Assembly (NCBI GenBank): GCA_965226805.1
Contig: CBDDDW010000028.1
Coordinates: forward strand, 124,001-188,000
Length of the DNA stretch: 64,000 nucleotides
From: CBDDDW01 sp965226805
GTDB lineage: Bacteria; Chloroflexota; Dehalococcoidia; Lucifugimonadales; JAGWBF01
Direction: 5' to 3'
Below, in pieces: positions 1 to 8,371 of this stretch (position 1 is the first letter of the stretch; each line of letters starts with the position of its first letter). The translations under genes and the position numbers were made by a program. Under the pieces are notes generated by a model. That model searched no databases and had not been told where the DNA came from. It saw only the letters and a list, made by a program, of their open reading frames with translations.

Positions 1-111
1 CCCATCCTTAAGGCCGCCGATGTCAGCATAATCGGCGACTGGAGGACCTACCTGCCGCCTCTCGTAGATGCCCTCAGACCGCTCTTAGAGAAAGGCTCTA
101 CGCTTCAGTAA
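1..111 (+). CDS. Electron transfer flavoprotein alpha-type subunit, C-terminus (partial)
   Basis: Only the last 36 codons lie in the window, open from base 1 and ending at TAA 109-111. The translation includes ADVSIIGDWRTYLPPLVDAL, which resembles the extreme C-terminus of ETF alpha/FixB, where an 'ADYGIVGD...PxLxEAL' segment closes the FAD-binding domain. ETF alpha passes electrons from acyl-CoA or other flavin dehydrogenases to the quinone pool. The assignment rests on a short stretch, so another flavoprotein domain remains possible. Confidence 0.5.
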   Translation, partial: PILKAADVSIIGDWRTYLPPLVDALRPLLEKGSTLQ

Positions 112-323
112 CTGGGCTGAGACTGCGCGAGAGAATGACTGAAGGCCAGCGCGAACTGGCAGGGCCGCCAGCGACGGTGCGCAGGCGGCGGAAACGCGAC
201 CAGGGATTGCCTGCGGATATGGCCGAGAATATAATTGCTCGGGCACTCACCGATTTTCGATCAACGAATCTAAGATAGGAGCGGAGGCCCACCCTTCTGC
301 GCCTGGTATAGAGGAGATGTCGC

Positions 324-1040
324 ATGTTGCTCTCTGGACAAGTCGCGATGATCACCGGCGCCGGTCGAGGTATCGGACGAGCTATCGCCCTCGGCTTCGC
401 CGCGGAAGGAGCGCGCATCGCGGTTACCGGGCGCACCAAAGAGCGGCGTGACCGGGTCACTGCGGAGATCGTCGCCAAGGGGGGCGAGGCCAAGGCCTTC
501 GTCCTGGATGTGACTAAGCATGAGGAGGCGGAGCAGGCTGCGAAGGATATCCTGGCGACCTGGGGCCAGATCGACGTATTAGTGAACAACGCCGGAACAG
601 TGTTGCAGGGCTACCACCCTGCTTGGGCCACCACCGTTGAAGAGTGGGATGAGATGATGCGGGTGAACCTGAGAGGGGTATTCCTGTGCTGCCACGCGGT
701 GATCCCTCACATGATGGAGCGGCGCACGGGTGTGATTATCAACGTCGGATCGTCCTCCGGCCGGGGAGCGGAAGATGGGAACTTTGGCGCGTATCACGCT
801 ACTAAATGGGGAGAGGTGGGCTACACGACATCCCTGGCCAGTTCCCTCCGGTCTCACGGGATTCGAGTGAACGGGATCAATCCAGGCTGGGTGGATACGG
901 ACATGGCGAGGTTACTTAGCCCTGAGAGCAGTCCCGAATGGAGCACACCTGAGGAGATCTCCAACGCCGCCCTCTACCTTGCTACCAAGGCTCCACGGGA
1001 CATGACGGGACAGTTCCTCGATATCTTCGAGGGTCGGTAG
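324..1040 (+). CDS. Short-chain dehydrogenase/reductase
   Basis: Classical SDR of 238 residues. The N-terminal Rossmann motif TGAGRGIG (about residues 11-18), the NNAG segment (about 88-91), and the catalytic Ser (INVGSSSG) and Tyr-x-x-x-Lys (YHATK) are all present, so it should be an active NAD(P)-dependent oxidoreductase. Substrate cannot be read from sequence. The ATG is preceded by GAGGAG at a good distance. It stands between an ETF tail and an unknown gene. A TATAAT lies just after its stop (1062-1067) and may serve the next gene, but no matching -35 is seen. Confidence 0.9.
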   Translation: MLLSGQVAMITGAGRGIGRAIALGFAAEGARIAVTGRTKERRDRVTAEIVAKGGEAKAFVLDVTKHEEAEQAAKDILATWGQIDVLVNNAGTVLQGYHPAWATTVEEWDEMMRVNLRGVFLCCHAVIPHMMERRTGVIINVGSSSGRGAEDGNFGAYHATKWGEVGYTTSLASSLRSHGIRVNGINPGWVDTDMARLLSPESSPEWSTPEEISNAALYLATKAPRDMTGQFLDIFEGR

Positions 1041-1211
1041 TAGTCAGCGAGCGTTGCGGTGTATAATGGGCTGCGCCATGTCATGACGCTTGCGACGCTA
1101 GAGGCCGCTTGGGGCCTGTCTGGCATAGTCGGAGGCCACTGGAATACCCTGGCGTCAATGGGAACAATCCTCTAGGCGTGTCGGGAATTTAGAATCAAGG
1201 AGGCCATCCAT

Positions 1212-1649
1212 ATGGCAACCGAAGAGGAGACCAAGCCTCAAGGTTGGAGTGGGAAGAGATATTTTACCATGGACGACCTGGCCGTCATTCAGCCCGGCTT
1301 GGCCAGGATCATGCCGGACATCGGCCAGAGGTACTGGAAACTCTACTACGCCGCGAAGGCAGGCAACTGGGCGATGGCGAAATTTCAACTCGGTGAAATC
1401 GGTGCGTTGATGGAGCTGGGGATGGTCACTCGCCCGAGATACGAAGAGAACCTTGAGAAATTCATCAAAGAAGACCTAGGCAAGATAGAAGCCGCTATAG
1501 ACTCCAAGGACTGGCCCGGCGTCGAGGAGGCCTTCCACGAGGGTGTCCGAAACGCCAACGACTACCATGCGGTCTACGACAAACCATACATCGTCTGGAA
1601 GCTACCGGATTACCCACCGCCCGACATCGATCTTACACCCGTCGAATAG
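1212..1649 (+). CDS. Hypothetical helical protein, 145 aa
   Basis: The ATG is preceded by a near-perfect Shine-Dalgarno AAGGAGG (1197-1203), which supports real translation. The product is soluble, helix-rich and rich in aromatic residues (RYWKLYYAAKAGNWAMAKFQ; WKLPDYPPPDIDL at the end), with no signal peptide or membrane segment. I do not recognise the family. The central aromatic and Ala-rich helices suggest a small helical-bundle domain. It sits 170 bp after an SDR and ahead of another unknown gene on the same strand. Confidence 0.7.
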   Translation: MATEEETKPQGWSGKRYFTMDDLAVIQPGLARIMPDIGQRYWKLYYAAKAGNWAMAKFQLGEIGALMELGMVTRPRYEENLEKFIKEDLGKIEAAIDSKDWPGVEEAFHEGVRNANDYHAVYDKPYIVWKLPDYPPPDIDLTPVE

Positions 1650-1698
1650 TGGGGTCACGCTCTCCTTAACCTGCATGGCGACGGCCAAGGAGTGAAGG

Positions 1699-2178
1699 TT
1701 GCGCATCAGGGTGGAGCCGAAAGAGTTCTTCATGTATTCGGTGTTCCTCTCCTTCAACGTGGAAAATCCGGACTCCGAGGACGAGGCTGTGAGGTCATAC
1801 CTGGACGAGCACGATCTGGAGCCCAAGATGCGCGGGACAGACACTCTTGAGGGGCAGGACTTCGAGGTCCAGTATTTCGGAGGCTGCTATCTGGGGAGAC
1901 ACCTGCAGGTGATCGGTGATATGCAGAGGACGACGGTGGAGAAGGAGATGCTTGCCGGAGAGATCGAGGCCACTCTGAGGGCCGCCACCGACTCGCCGGT
2001 CCGGAAGGCTTTAGCCAATCTAGCCGAGCCGGAGCTGAAGGAGATTCTGGCCGGTCTCGTCCGGGAGTTTTATCGTGACTCGTCCTTTGGCCCCGATGAG
2101 GAAGGCTACCTGAAGGTGACCCTCGTGCCCGCCATGACCGAACAGAGGTTCATGGAGATGTCCTCGAACAGGGTGTAA
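1699..2178 (+). CDS. Hypothetical protein, about 159 aa
   Basis: An open frame follows closely on the preceding unknown gene. Two starts compete: TTG at 1699, with AAGGAG six bases upstream, and ATG at 1732 (MYSVFLSFNVEN), with no good ribosome site. The TTG start is favoured by the Shine-Dalgarno match, while the ATG start gives a more natural N-terminus. The protein is acidic and soluble, with a possible beta-strand opening (VFLSFNV) and a helical middle. No known motif was recognised. Confidence 0.6.
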   Translation: MRIRVEPKEFFMYSVFLSFNVENPDSEDEAVRSYLDEHDLEPKMRGTDTLEGQDFEVQYFGGCYLGRHLQVIGDMQRTTVEKEMLAGEIEATLRAATDSPVRKALANLAEPELKEILAGLVREFYRDSSFGPDEEGYLKVTLVPAMTEQRFMEMSSNRV

Positions 2179-2227
2179 CCGCATCCCGGGCGTCCATGCG
2201 AGGCGGTTGGCGCAAGCCCTCGTGCAT

Positions 2228-2326
2228 TTACGCCGGCACTCCCCCTGCTCGGCAGGTGACGAGCGCAGCCAGCATAAGCAGGGCTCCCAGCACTCCGAAG
2301 ACCAGAAACCAGTAGCGCGCTTCCAC
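2228..2326 (-). CDS. Possible 32-residue single-pass membrane peptide
   Basis: On the minus strand a GTG start gives a peptide beginning VEARYWFLVFGVLGALL, continuing as one hydrophobic helix and ending in a short polar tail. The hydrophobic stretch (about residues 5-23) is a convincing membrane segment, and a GGGG lies about seven bases upstream of the start. It converges with the unknown gene ending at 2178 and lies before a repeat element. It is too short to assign by homology and may be chance. Confidence 0.3.
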   Translation of the reverse strand: MEARYWFLVFGVLGALLMLAALVTCRAGGVPA

Positions 2327-2404
2327 TTGAGTATCCCCAAACGCCGCCTAGCCCAGCCTCTCGAATCCCACTCGGCGGGCGGACGTTGTAAGCGATTTCC
2401 GTGT

Positions 2405-2618
2405 CTAGCAGGCTGCTGAAACCCTTCCGACCATCCCCCAGGCCCCCTTCCATTCGGCAGGCTCAGGACGGGCCTGGCCAGGAAGGGGGATCTATATCTG
2501 AGGGACGCCCCTTCGGCTGGCTCAGGGCAGGCGGTCATACTCCCGGCCCTTCGGCAAGCTCAGGACAGGCAAAGGGGCTTCGACCCTCTGCACACCCCGT
2601 TCTTCCGCAGCCTGCTAG
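2405..2618. repeat. MITE-like element, copy 1 (12-bp perfect terminal inverted repeats)
   Basis: A 214-bp non-coding segment is bounded by CTAGCAGGCTGC (2405-2416) and its exact reverse complement (2607-2618). Inside are 'TTCGGC(A/G)(A/G)GCTCAGGAC' motifs and 'ATATCTGAGGGACRCCC', also found in the same order in the segment at 18325-18495. The two copies share ends and interior blocks but differ by insertions. This is the layout of a small non-autonomous mobile repeat. It has no coding capacity. Confidence 0.7.
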
Positions 2619-2666
2619 TCGGGAGGAAGCCCGGACGGCTTCTCCGGCGTATCGAGTCGTCTCGCG

Positions 2667-3665
2667 TTAATACAGGTGGCAAGACACCTTGTGATTATTG
2701 CCCACGTCCTTTAGCACGGGCTCTTCCACCGAGCACCTGTCGAAGGCGACAGGGCAGCGGGTGTGGAAGCGGCATCCCGAGGGCGGATTGATAGGGGACG
2801 GGACCTCCCCTGGGAGAACGATCTCCTCCCGTTGCACATCCGGGTGTGACGGCAGCGCGGCGGAGAAAAGTGCCTTGGTGTAGGGGTGCAGCGGGTTCTC
2901 GTAAAGCTCCTCGGTCGATGCGTGCTCCACGATCTGGCCCAGGTACATGACTGCCGTCTGCTGGGCCATGTAGCGCACCGTGGCCAGGTTGTGGGCTACC
3001 AGCAAATAGGCCACACCTGTCTCCCTCTGGAGGTCCACCAGCAGGTTCATTACCTGAGCCCGGATGGAGACGTCGAGAGCGGAGACAGGTTCGTCTAGAA
3101 GGATGATCTTGGGGGAAGAGGCCAGCGCGCTGGCAACAGCTACACGTTGCCTCTGGCCTCCGCTGAATTCATGGGGGTAGAGATTGGCCTGCTCCGGGTG
3201 CAGGCCAACCTGGACCAGCACCTCGGCCACTCTATCGTTTCTTTCACGCCTTGTAACCTTCCTGTTCACCACCAGTGCCTCGGCTACAATGTCCCTCACC
3301 CTCATACGTGGGCTGAGGGAGGACCAAGGGTCCTGGAATACCGCCTGCACCTGGCTCCGGTACGCCTTGAGGTCCTGCCCCCGGAAGGTCTGGATGTCCG
3401 TGTCCCCCAGGAAGATTGTTCCCGATGTGGGATGCTCCAACCGCAGCAGTAGCTTGGCTGTGGTAGTTTTTCCGCAGCCGGATTCCCCGACGAGGCCGAG
3501 GGTTTCCCCTTCTCGTATGGAGAAGTCAATCCCATCCACCGCTTGCACGTACCCAATGGTCTTCATAAGAAGCAGACCCTTTGTGACGGGAAAGTACTTC
3601 GTCAGGTTCTCGACCCGCAACAGGTCATTCTGCTTGTTGCCGGCGATCGCTACGTCGTCGGCCAT
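2667..3665 (-). CDS. Oligopeptide/dipeptide ABC transporter ATP-binding protein (OppF/DppF type)
   Basis: A 332-residue ABC ATPase with Walker A GESGCGKTT, signature FSGGQRQRVAVA, Walker B IILLDEPVSALD and the C-terminal oligopeptide-transport extension with a Cys cluster (PPSGCRFHTRCPVAFDRC), typical of OppF/DppF. It would energise uptake of peptides or other solutes as a heterodimer with the product of the adjoining upstream gene, which overlaps it by 16 bp. It is the last gene of the minus-strand transporter set and ends just before a repeat element. Confidence 0.92.
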   Translation of the reverse strand: MADDVAIAGNKQNDLLRVENLTKYFPVTKGLLLMKTIGYVQAVDGIDFSIREGETLGLVGESGCGKTTTAKLLLRLEHPTSGTIFLGDTDIQTFRGQDLKAYRSQVQAVFQDPWSSLSPRMRVRDIVAEALVVNRKVTRRERNDRVAEVLVQVGLHPEQANLYPHEFSGGQRQRVAVASALASSPKIILLDEPVSALDVSIRAQVMNLLVDLQRETGVAYLLVAHNLATVRYMAQQTAVMYLGQIVEHASTEELYENPLHPYTKALFSAALPSHPDVQREEIVLPGEVPSPINPPSGCRFHTRCPVAFDRCSVEEPVLKDVGNNHKVSCHLY

Positions 3666-4684
3666 GCCGACTCCTTAGGCGCTTCGTCTCTGTCTTGCCA
3701 AGACGGGTCGAGTTTGTAGCAGTTTGCGGTGTGACCATCCGAGATTGCATAGGACGCGGGATACTCCTCCAGGCAACGGTCCTGGGCGTATACGCAACGG
3801 GAAGCGAAACGGCACCCGCCTGGCAAAGCATAGAGGGCTGGAGGCTGCCCCTCTATGGAGAAGAGCCGCTCTGTTCGTTCCATCTGGGGAACGGCGGCCA
3901 TCAGCGCCTGGGTGTAGGGGTGCTTCGGGTTGTTAAAGAGGTCTCTTACTCCGGCGCTCTCCACGATCCGTCCCGCGTACATGACGGCTACTCGGTCACA
4001 CATGCGGGCCACGATGCCGAAGTCGTGGGTGATGAAGATGATGGCGAGGCCGGTCTCCGCCTGGATTTCCTTGAGCAGCCTGAGGTACTGAAGCTGGATG
4101 GTCACGTCCAAGGCTGTGGTGGGCTCGTCGGCGATGATTATCTTGGGCTCGCAGGAGATTGCGATGGCCCCGATGACCCTCTGCTTCATTCCGCCACTCA
4201 TCTGATGGGGGAAGTCCTCAAGGCGCCGTTCGGGGGCGGCCACTTTCACGTTCCTGAGAGATTCAATCGCCCGACTTGTGAGCCCCTTGCGGGAGCCCTC
4301 CCGTTTATGAGTTCCGAGGGCCTCTATGAGCTGGTTGCCGATGGTGAAGACCGGGTTCAGTGAAGTTTGGGGGTCCTGAAGGATCATGGAGATCTTGCGG
4401 CCCCTGACCTGCCGCATCTCCTTCTCGCTTTTCTCTACCAGGTTCTCGCCGTCGAGGATTATCTCGCCCTTGACGATCCGAGCTGCGGGTCGCGGCTGGA
4501 GGCGCAGGAGGGAAAGGGCGGTCATGGTCTTGCCGCAGCCAGACTCTCCGACGATGCCTAGAGTCTCTCCTTCCCGCAGATCGAAACTCACGCCATCTAC
4601 AGCCTTCACCGTGCCCCAGCGGTTGAAGAAGTAGGTGTGCAGGTCCTTCACCTCAAGGACTACGCTGCCTATCTGGGAGGTCAC
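3650..4684 (-). CDS. Oligopeptide/dipeptide ABC transporter ATP-binding protein (OppD/DppD type)
   Basis: A 344-residue ABC ATPase. Walker A is GESGCGKTMTA, the signature is MSGGMKQRV, Walker B is IIIADEPTTALD, and the switch His is in FITHDFG. The C-terminal OppD/F extension carries the Cys pattern GGCRFASRCVYAQDRC. It pairs with the OppF-type ATPase encoded immediately downstream (16-bp overlap) and with the permease encoded six bases upstream. The short spacings indicate one transcript. Confidence 0.92.
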   Translation of the reverse strand: MTSQIGSVVLEVKDLHTYFFNRWGTVKAVDGVSFDLREGETLGIVGESGCGKTMTALSLLRLQPRPAARIVKGEIILDGENLVEKSEKEMRQVRGRKISMILQDPQTSLNPVFTIGNQLIEALGTHKREGSRKGLTSRAIESLRNVKVAAPERRLEDFPHQMSGGMKQRVIGAIAISCEPKIIIADEPTTALDVTIQLQYLRLLKEIQAETGLAIIFITHDFGIVARMCDRVAVMYAGRIVESAGVRDLFNNPKHPYTQALMAAVPQMERTERLFSIEGQPPALYALPGGCRFASRCVYAQDRCLEEYPASYAISDGHTANCYKLDPSWQDRDEAPKESAWPTT

Positions 4685-4689
4685 GGGCG

Positions 4690-5751
4690 TTACACCTGCC
4701 TCTGCTTGGGATCGAGGCGGTCTCGGAGCCAGTCACCCAGTAGGTTCGCCGACATAACGGTCAGCATGATCGCCAGTCCCGGGAAGAAAGAGACCCACCA
4801 GTTTGAGATGATCAGCTCCCTGCCGTCGGCGACCATGAGACCCCAGGCGGGGTTTGGCCTTGGGATGCCCGCCCCCAAGAAGCTGAGGGTGGATTCTGCA
4901 ATGATCACCCAGCCGACCTGGAGGGTGGCCAGAACCACCAGGCTGTTGAACACGTTGGGAAATATGTGGCGGACCATGATTCGGACGTGGGAGGCTCCTG
5001 CCACCCGCGACCGAGCCACGAAGTCCTGCATTTTTACCGACAGGGCCTCCCCCCTGGCCATCCGAGCGTACCGAGCCCACAGGAGCACGATCAGCACGGT
5101 GATCACGGTACCAAAGCCGGGCCCCCGAGCCGCCACAAGCACGAGGGCCAGTAGGATGACCGGGATGGACAGTGATATGTCCACAAGACGCATGATCAGA
5201 GCATCCACCCAGCTACCGAAATATCCGGCGGTGATCCCGAGAACTGTGCCTATGGCGCCCCCCAGGAAGATACCGATCGAAGCTACTATGATGGTTATCC
5301 TGGAGCCGTAGATGATCCGGCTCAGAATGTCCCGCCCTACTTTGTCGGTCCCCAGAAGATAGTCTGTGGACCCTCCCGGCACGGTTATGATGCGAACCTG
5401 GCTTCCCATCTCCAACTCGCCGTCTTCTTGGAGGGTGCCGGTACCGCGCCGGATATGTCTTTCGGCGTCTGTGAAGAGCACTTGCTCATTGAACTTTCCG
5501 CGCTCAATATCTTCCACTACGGTCTTTATCTCGGACTTTTCGTCGACCCAGAATGGAGGAGTCAACCGCAGGCTCAAGGCGGCTTGTTTAGGGGGGTGAG
5601 GGGCCAACCAAGGGGCGAAAATAGCGGGGATGAGCAACACCATCAGCAGGATCGCTATCGGAAGCACGGGGTACCGACGCACTTCCACGACTGTTCGGAT
5701 GAGCCTGCGGGGCTCATACCAGGGTCCCCGATGAGGTAACGCTATGGCCAT
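4690..5751 (-). CDS. Peptide ABC transporter permease (DppC/OppC type)
   Basis: A 353-residue inner-membrane permease. The first membrane helix is near residues 33-50, followed by a long periplasmic/extracytoplasmic insert (about 65-125, charged and predicted soluble), then LLGTDKVGRD, where the BPD_transp domain starts, and about five further helices. The EAA cytoplasmic loop is visible (ARSRVAGASHVRIMVRHIFPN). The partner permease (DppB) and the binding protein, which normally precede dppC, are absent: the gene is first in its operon, with 435 bp of non-coding DNA and then an IS1380 element upstream. Confidence 0.88.
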   Translation of the reverse strand: MAIALPHRGPWYEPRRLIRTVVEVRRYPVLPIAILLMVLLIPAIFAPWLAPHPPKQAALSLRLTPPFWVDEKSEIKTVVEDIERGKFNEQVLFTDAERHIRRGTGTLQEDGELEMGSQVRIITVPGGSTDYLLGTDKVGRDILSRIIYGSRITIIVASIGIFLGGAIGTVLGITAGYFGSWVDALIMRLVDISLSIPVILLALVLVAARGPGFGTVITVLIVLLWARYARMARGEALSVKMQDFVARSRVAGASHVRIMVRHIFPNVFNSLVVLATLQVGWVIIAESTLSFLGAGIPRPNPAWGLMVADGRELIISNWWVSFFPGLAIMLTVMSANLLGDWLRDRLDPKQRQV

Positions 5752-6182
5752 CTTCTAACGTGTCCCGCCAGATGCGCTCGGAGTCCCAGCTCGTTGACAC
5801 CGGGAGGCGCCGATTCTGCTGCCTAAGCGTGGCACTTGGGGGACCTTCGCGATAACACGGCACGGTAGCGACTACCGCTCAACGTACATCGCTAGCGAAA
5901 GTCGTCGGTAGCCGATGGGCTACTGAGAGAGCGGATGGGCAACTCCGTGTTGACACACCTCGACAGCTAGCATTCTACTCTACAGAGACGGAAACGCAGT
6001 GTCAATCCCCCTGTTAGGCTAGGACAGCAACGCTTCTGGATAGCGGTGTTTGCACCCGGGACTTCTTGTACAACCTGAAACATTAGTTCGCTCAGGGGTT
6101 GGTCTGCCGGGGACGATTTGATAGACTAACACGTAGGTGCTGGAATCTGCCAAGTGCATAATCGCGGGGAATATGGCCAAGT
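5752..6182. other. Intergenic stretch between permease gene and IS1380
   Basis: About 430 bp with no convincing gene on either strand. It must hold the promoter of the minus-strand transporter genes, but no consensus -35/-10 pair was found. Several short inverted repeats occur around 5865-5935 (GGTAGCGACTACC; GGTAGCC...GGGCTACT). It carries no remnant of dppB and no N-terminal half of the heptose kinase interrupted on the other side of the IS element. Confidence 0.5.
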
Positions 6183-6186
6183 TTAA

Positions 6187-7891
6187 GCCCGAATCCACCG
6201 AAGGACACGGATGGACGGCGTGAGGACAGCGGAAGGGGGTGGGTGAGGGAGCTACAGGGGAGATGGCCTGGGGTCTTGGGGTAGATGGGAGGCCGGCGGA
6301 GGGTCTTCAGGCGCCGCACAGGGCCCCTAAGGCCCTATGCGGGAGTTGCGATGCGCGGGATGGCGAGAGGATACGCAGCAGGGGACTCTCGCGACCGGGG
6401 TGGCGCGAGATTGCGGGGACGTTGGGTCAGTTGCAGGCTGGCCGTCAGGCCGGGAATGGAATGGCTTGCAGCCGGGCCAAGGCGCGACTGAACTGGGTTT
6501 CCCAAGGCCAGCGCCGGGGGAGATGCAAAGTGAGGCGGCGCGCCGAGCGGGTGATCCGTCCCACCAGAGCGAAGACCCGCCGCCTGAGGGTCTTGGTGGT
6601 CACGATCTGCTGACCCAGGCCGATGCGGGCTGTCCAGCGGGCCAGGTTATGCGCCATCACCTGGACCGCCAGCCAGGCGCCGTTGGCGGCGAAGCGCCCC
6701 GACGGCATGTGGTTCAGCCCGACGCCGTACTTGAGGTCGCGTATGGCGTTCTCGACCTCGGCGTGGCGGCGATGATCGGCCTCCAGTTCCAGCGTCTCCC
6801 CATCGCGGTCGGTGATGAAGGCGTGATAGCTGTATCTGGCGAAGAGGGCGAGCTGGGAACCGGGCGTCGGCTTCACCCGCCGGACAATGAGCCGCACCGG
6901 CGCGGCGTCCGGCTTGGTCTGGAACGGGGTGTAAGTCGTCTCGGCGACATCGGCGGCGCCGTCCATCCAGTAGGGAATGGGAGTCCAGTCCTCCTCTGGT
7001 ATCGCCTCGATCAGGTCCCGCAGGCTGGCGCGCTGGCGGATGGTGATAGAGAAGCGGACATCCATTTCCCGGCAGGCGGCAACGACAGTGTGGGCGTAGA
7101 AGCCGCTGTCGGCCCGCACCGTGAGTTGTCCCCTGGCCCCGCCGTAGCGCACCCGCCCCACCGTCTCACGCAGGAAGTGGGCGGCGCCACGGGCGGTGTT
7201 GGCCCGGCCCTCGCGCAGCCGGGACATCAGCACCTCGCCGGTGCCGGCGGCAATGGCCAGCAGCGGGTGATAGCCGCGGGCGCCGGTATAGCCGTGGTGG
7301 CGCGCTCCCTCCTTGGCCAGTCCATAGGTCTCGCAGATGGTCGAGTCCAGGTCGATGGTCAGGGGCGAGTCGCCGGGTCCGGCCCCAGCGGCCCAGGCCC
7401 GGGCCAACAACTGGCGGCTCACGCGGTCGAGTTGACGGACATGCCCCCACCGGAAGCTGCGCAGGAAGGTCCCCAGGGTGGATGGCGCCTTGACCACGCA
7501 GCCTAGAACACCGACCGTCCCACCAGCGCGCAGCGCATCGGCGTCGTCGATGCAGTCGCCGCCTGCCAGCGCGGAAGCGACCAGCGTCAGCATCTTGTCC
7601 CCAGTGTTCGCCCGTCCCGGCGCTCCGCCGAGGTCAAGGTGATGGTCGACGAGTTCCCGCAGGCCCAGGTGCCGGGCTAGGGTGGCCGGCAGGAGCAGGC
7701 CGGCATTGGCCACCAGGCGATGGTCGTCAAAGAGGATGCGGATACGGTCGGGTTTGTTCTGTGGCAGCATCTATTGGGTGCTCCTTGTTTCCGGGCTGGT
7801 TTCTGTTCCAAAACCATTATCCCAGATTCAGAGGAGCACCCGATGGCTTCTTCAAGGACTGTCCCCAAGGCCGTCCTTCGGTGGATTCGGG
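6187..7891 (-). mobile_element. IS1380-family insertion sequence
   Basis: About 1.7 kb, with a 19-bp perfect terminal inverted repeat CCCGAATCCACCGAAGGAC at 6188-6206 and its complement at 7873-7891. TTAA lies immediately outside both ends (6183-6186 and 7892-7895) and can be read as a 4-bp target duplication. One transposase gene fills the element on the minus strand. The insertion lies at the broken 5' edge of a GHMP-type heptose kinase gene. Confidence 0.85.
6445..7770 (-). CDS. IS1380-family transposase
   Basis: A 441-residue DDE transposase that is complete and uninterrupted, so the element may still be active. Family features are visible in order: the N-terminal region with LARHLGLRELVDHHL, the first catalytic Asp in LTIDLDSTICETYG, the second in VRADSGFY, and the C-terminal Glu-containing RRHAEVENAIRDLKYG followed by the NHMPSGRFAANGAWLAVQVMAHNL block. 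A long open frame on the opposite strand (6337-7506) is an antisense shadow caused by high GC. Confidence 0.92.
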   Translation of the reverse strand: MLPQNKPDRIRILFDDHRLVANAGLLLPATLARHLGLRELVDHHLDLGGAPGRANTGDKMLTLVASALAGGDCIDDADALRAGGTVGVLGCVVKAPSTLGTFLRSFRWGHVRQLDRVSRQLLARAWAAGAGPGDSPLTIDLDSTICETYGLAKEGARHHGYTGARGYHPLLAIAAGTGEVLMSRLREGRANTARGAAHFLRETVGRVRYGGARGQLTVRADSGFYAHTVVAACREMDVRFSITIRQRASLRDLIEAIPEEDWTPIPYWMDGAADVAETTYTPFQTKPDAAPVRLIVRRVKPTPGSQLALFARYSYHAFITDRDGETLELEADHRRHAEVENAIRDLKYGVGLNHMPSGRFAANGAWLAVQVMAHNLARWTARIGLGQQIVTTKTLRRRVFALVGRITRSARRLTLHLPRRWPWETQFSRALARLQAIPFPA

Positions 7892-8371
7892 TTAAAGCCG
7901 GACGTTCTTCACGAACTGCACTACCGATTGGTACTATGTTTGATTGAGCGGACAAGGGCTTCTGCTAAAATCCTCGAAGACCAAATTAATCGATATATAA
8001 GCAAAGAAGCAGAGTCTGTAGAAGCTTTGCATCGTACCAAGGAGCTTGCCTACGAAATGAAGAGAGCCTTGCTGACCGGTCAGATCGACTATATGGGTCA
8101 ACTCTTGCATGAAGGGTGGATACAGAAGCGCCGCTTTAGCAATCTTATCAGCGACCCTCACATCGACGAGATTTATGAGGGGGCCCTCCAGCATGGAGCC
8201 GTCGGAGGCAAGCTCTTAGGCGCTGGCGGCGGTGGACACATGCTTTTCCTTTGTACCCGAGGGAACAAAGGATCCCTGGCCAAGTATCTTAGGGCTCGTG
8301 ATCTCGAATGTGTGGGATTCGCCTTTGAACCCAATGGTTTGACTGTATGGGAGGTAAACAATGGCTGGTAA
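7892..8371 (+). pseudogene. hddA: D-glycero-D-manno-heptose 7-phosphate kinase, C-terminal half (IS-truncated)
   Basis: In frame from the IS edge (TTA at 7892) the sequence reads LKPDVLHELHYRLVL... and carries the GHMP-kinase C-terminal motif GGKLLGAGGGGHMLFL. That pattern, with the following gmhA, fits HddA, the kinase acting after GmhA in GDP-D-glycero-D-manno-heptose synthesis. The N-terminal half with the GHMP ATP-binding loop is missing, and the DNA left of the IS (before 6183) does not encode it: the matching frame has a stop at 6159. So the insertion was followed by deletion or rearrangement. Its 3' end overlaps gmhA by 11 bp. Confidence 0.75.

Noticed and set aside
5752..6182. Considered as riboswitch or promoter-rich leader for the transporter genes
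   Set aside because: Short inverted repeats are present but no known riboswitch core or sigma-70 pair could be matched.
6337..7506. 389-codon open frame on the plus strand
   Set aside because: It is exactly antisense to the IS1380 transposase, has low-complexity Gly/Pro/Arg composition and no ribosome site; an effect of high GC.
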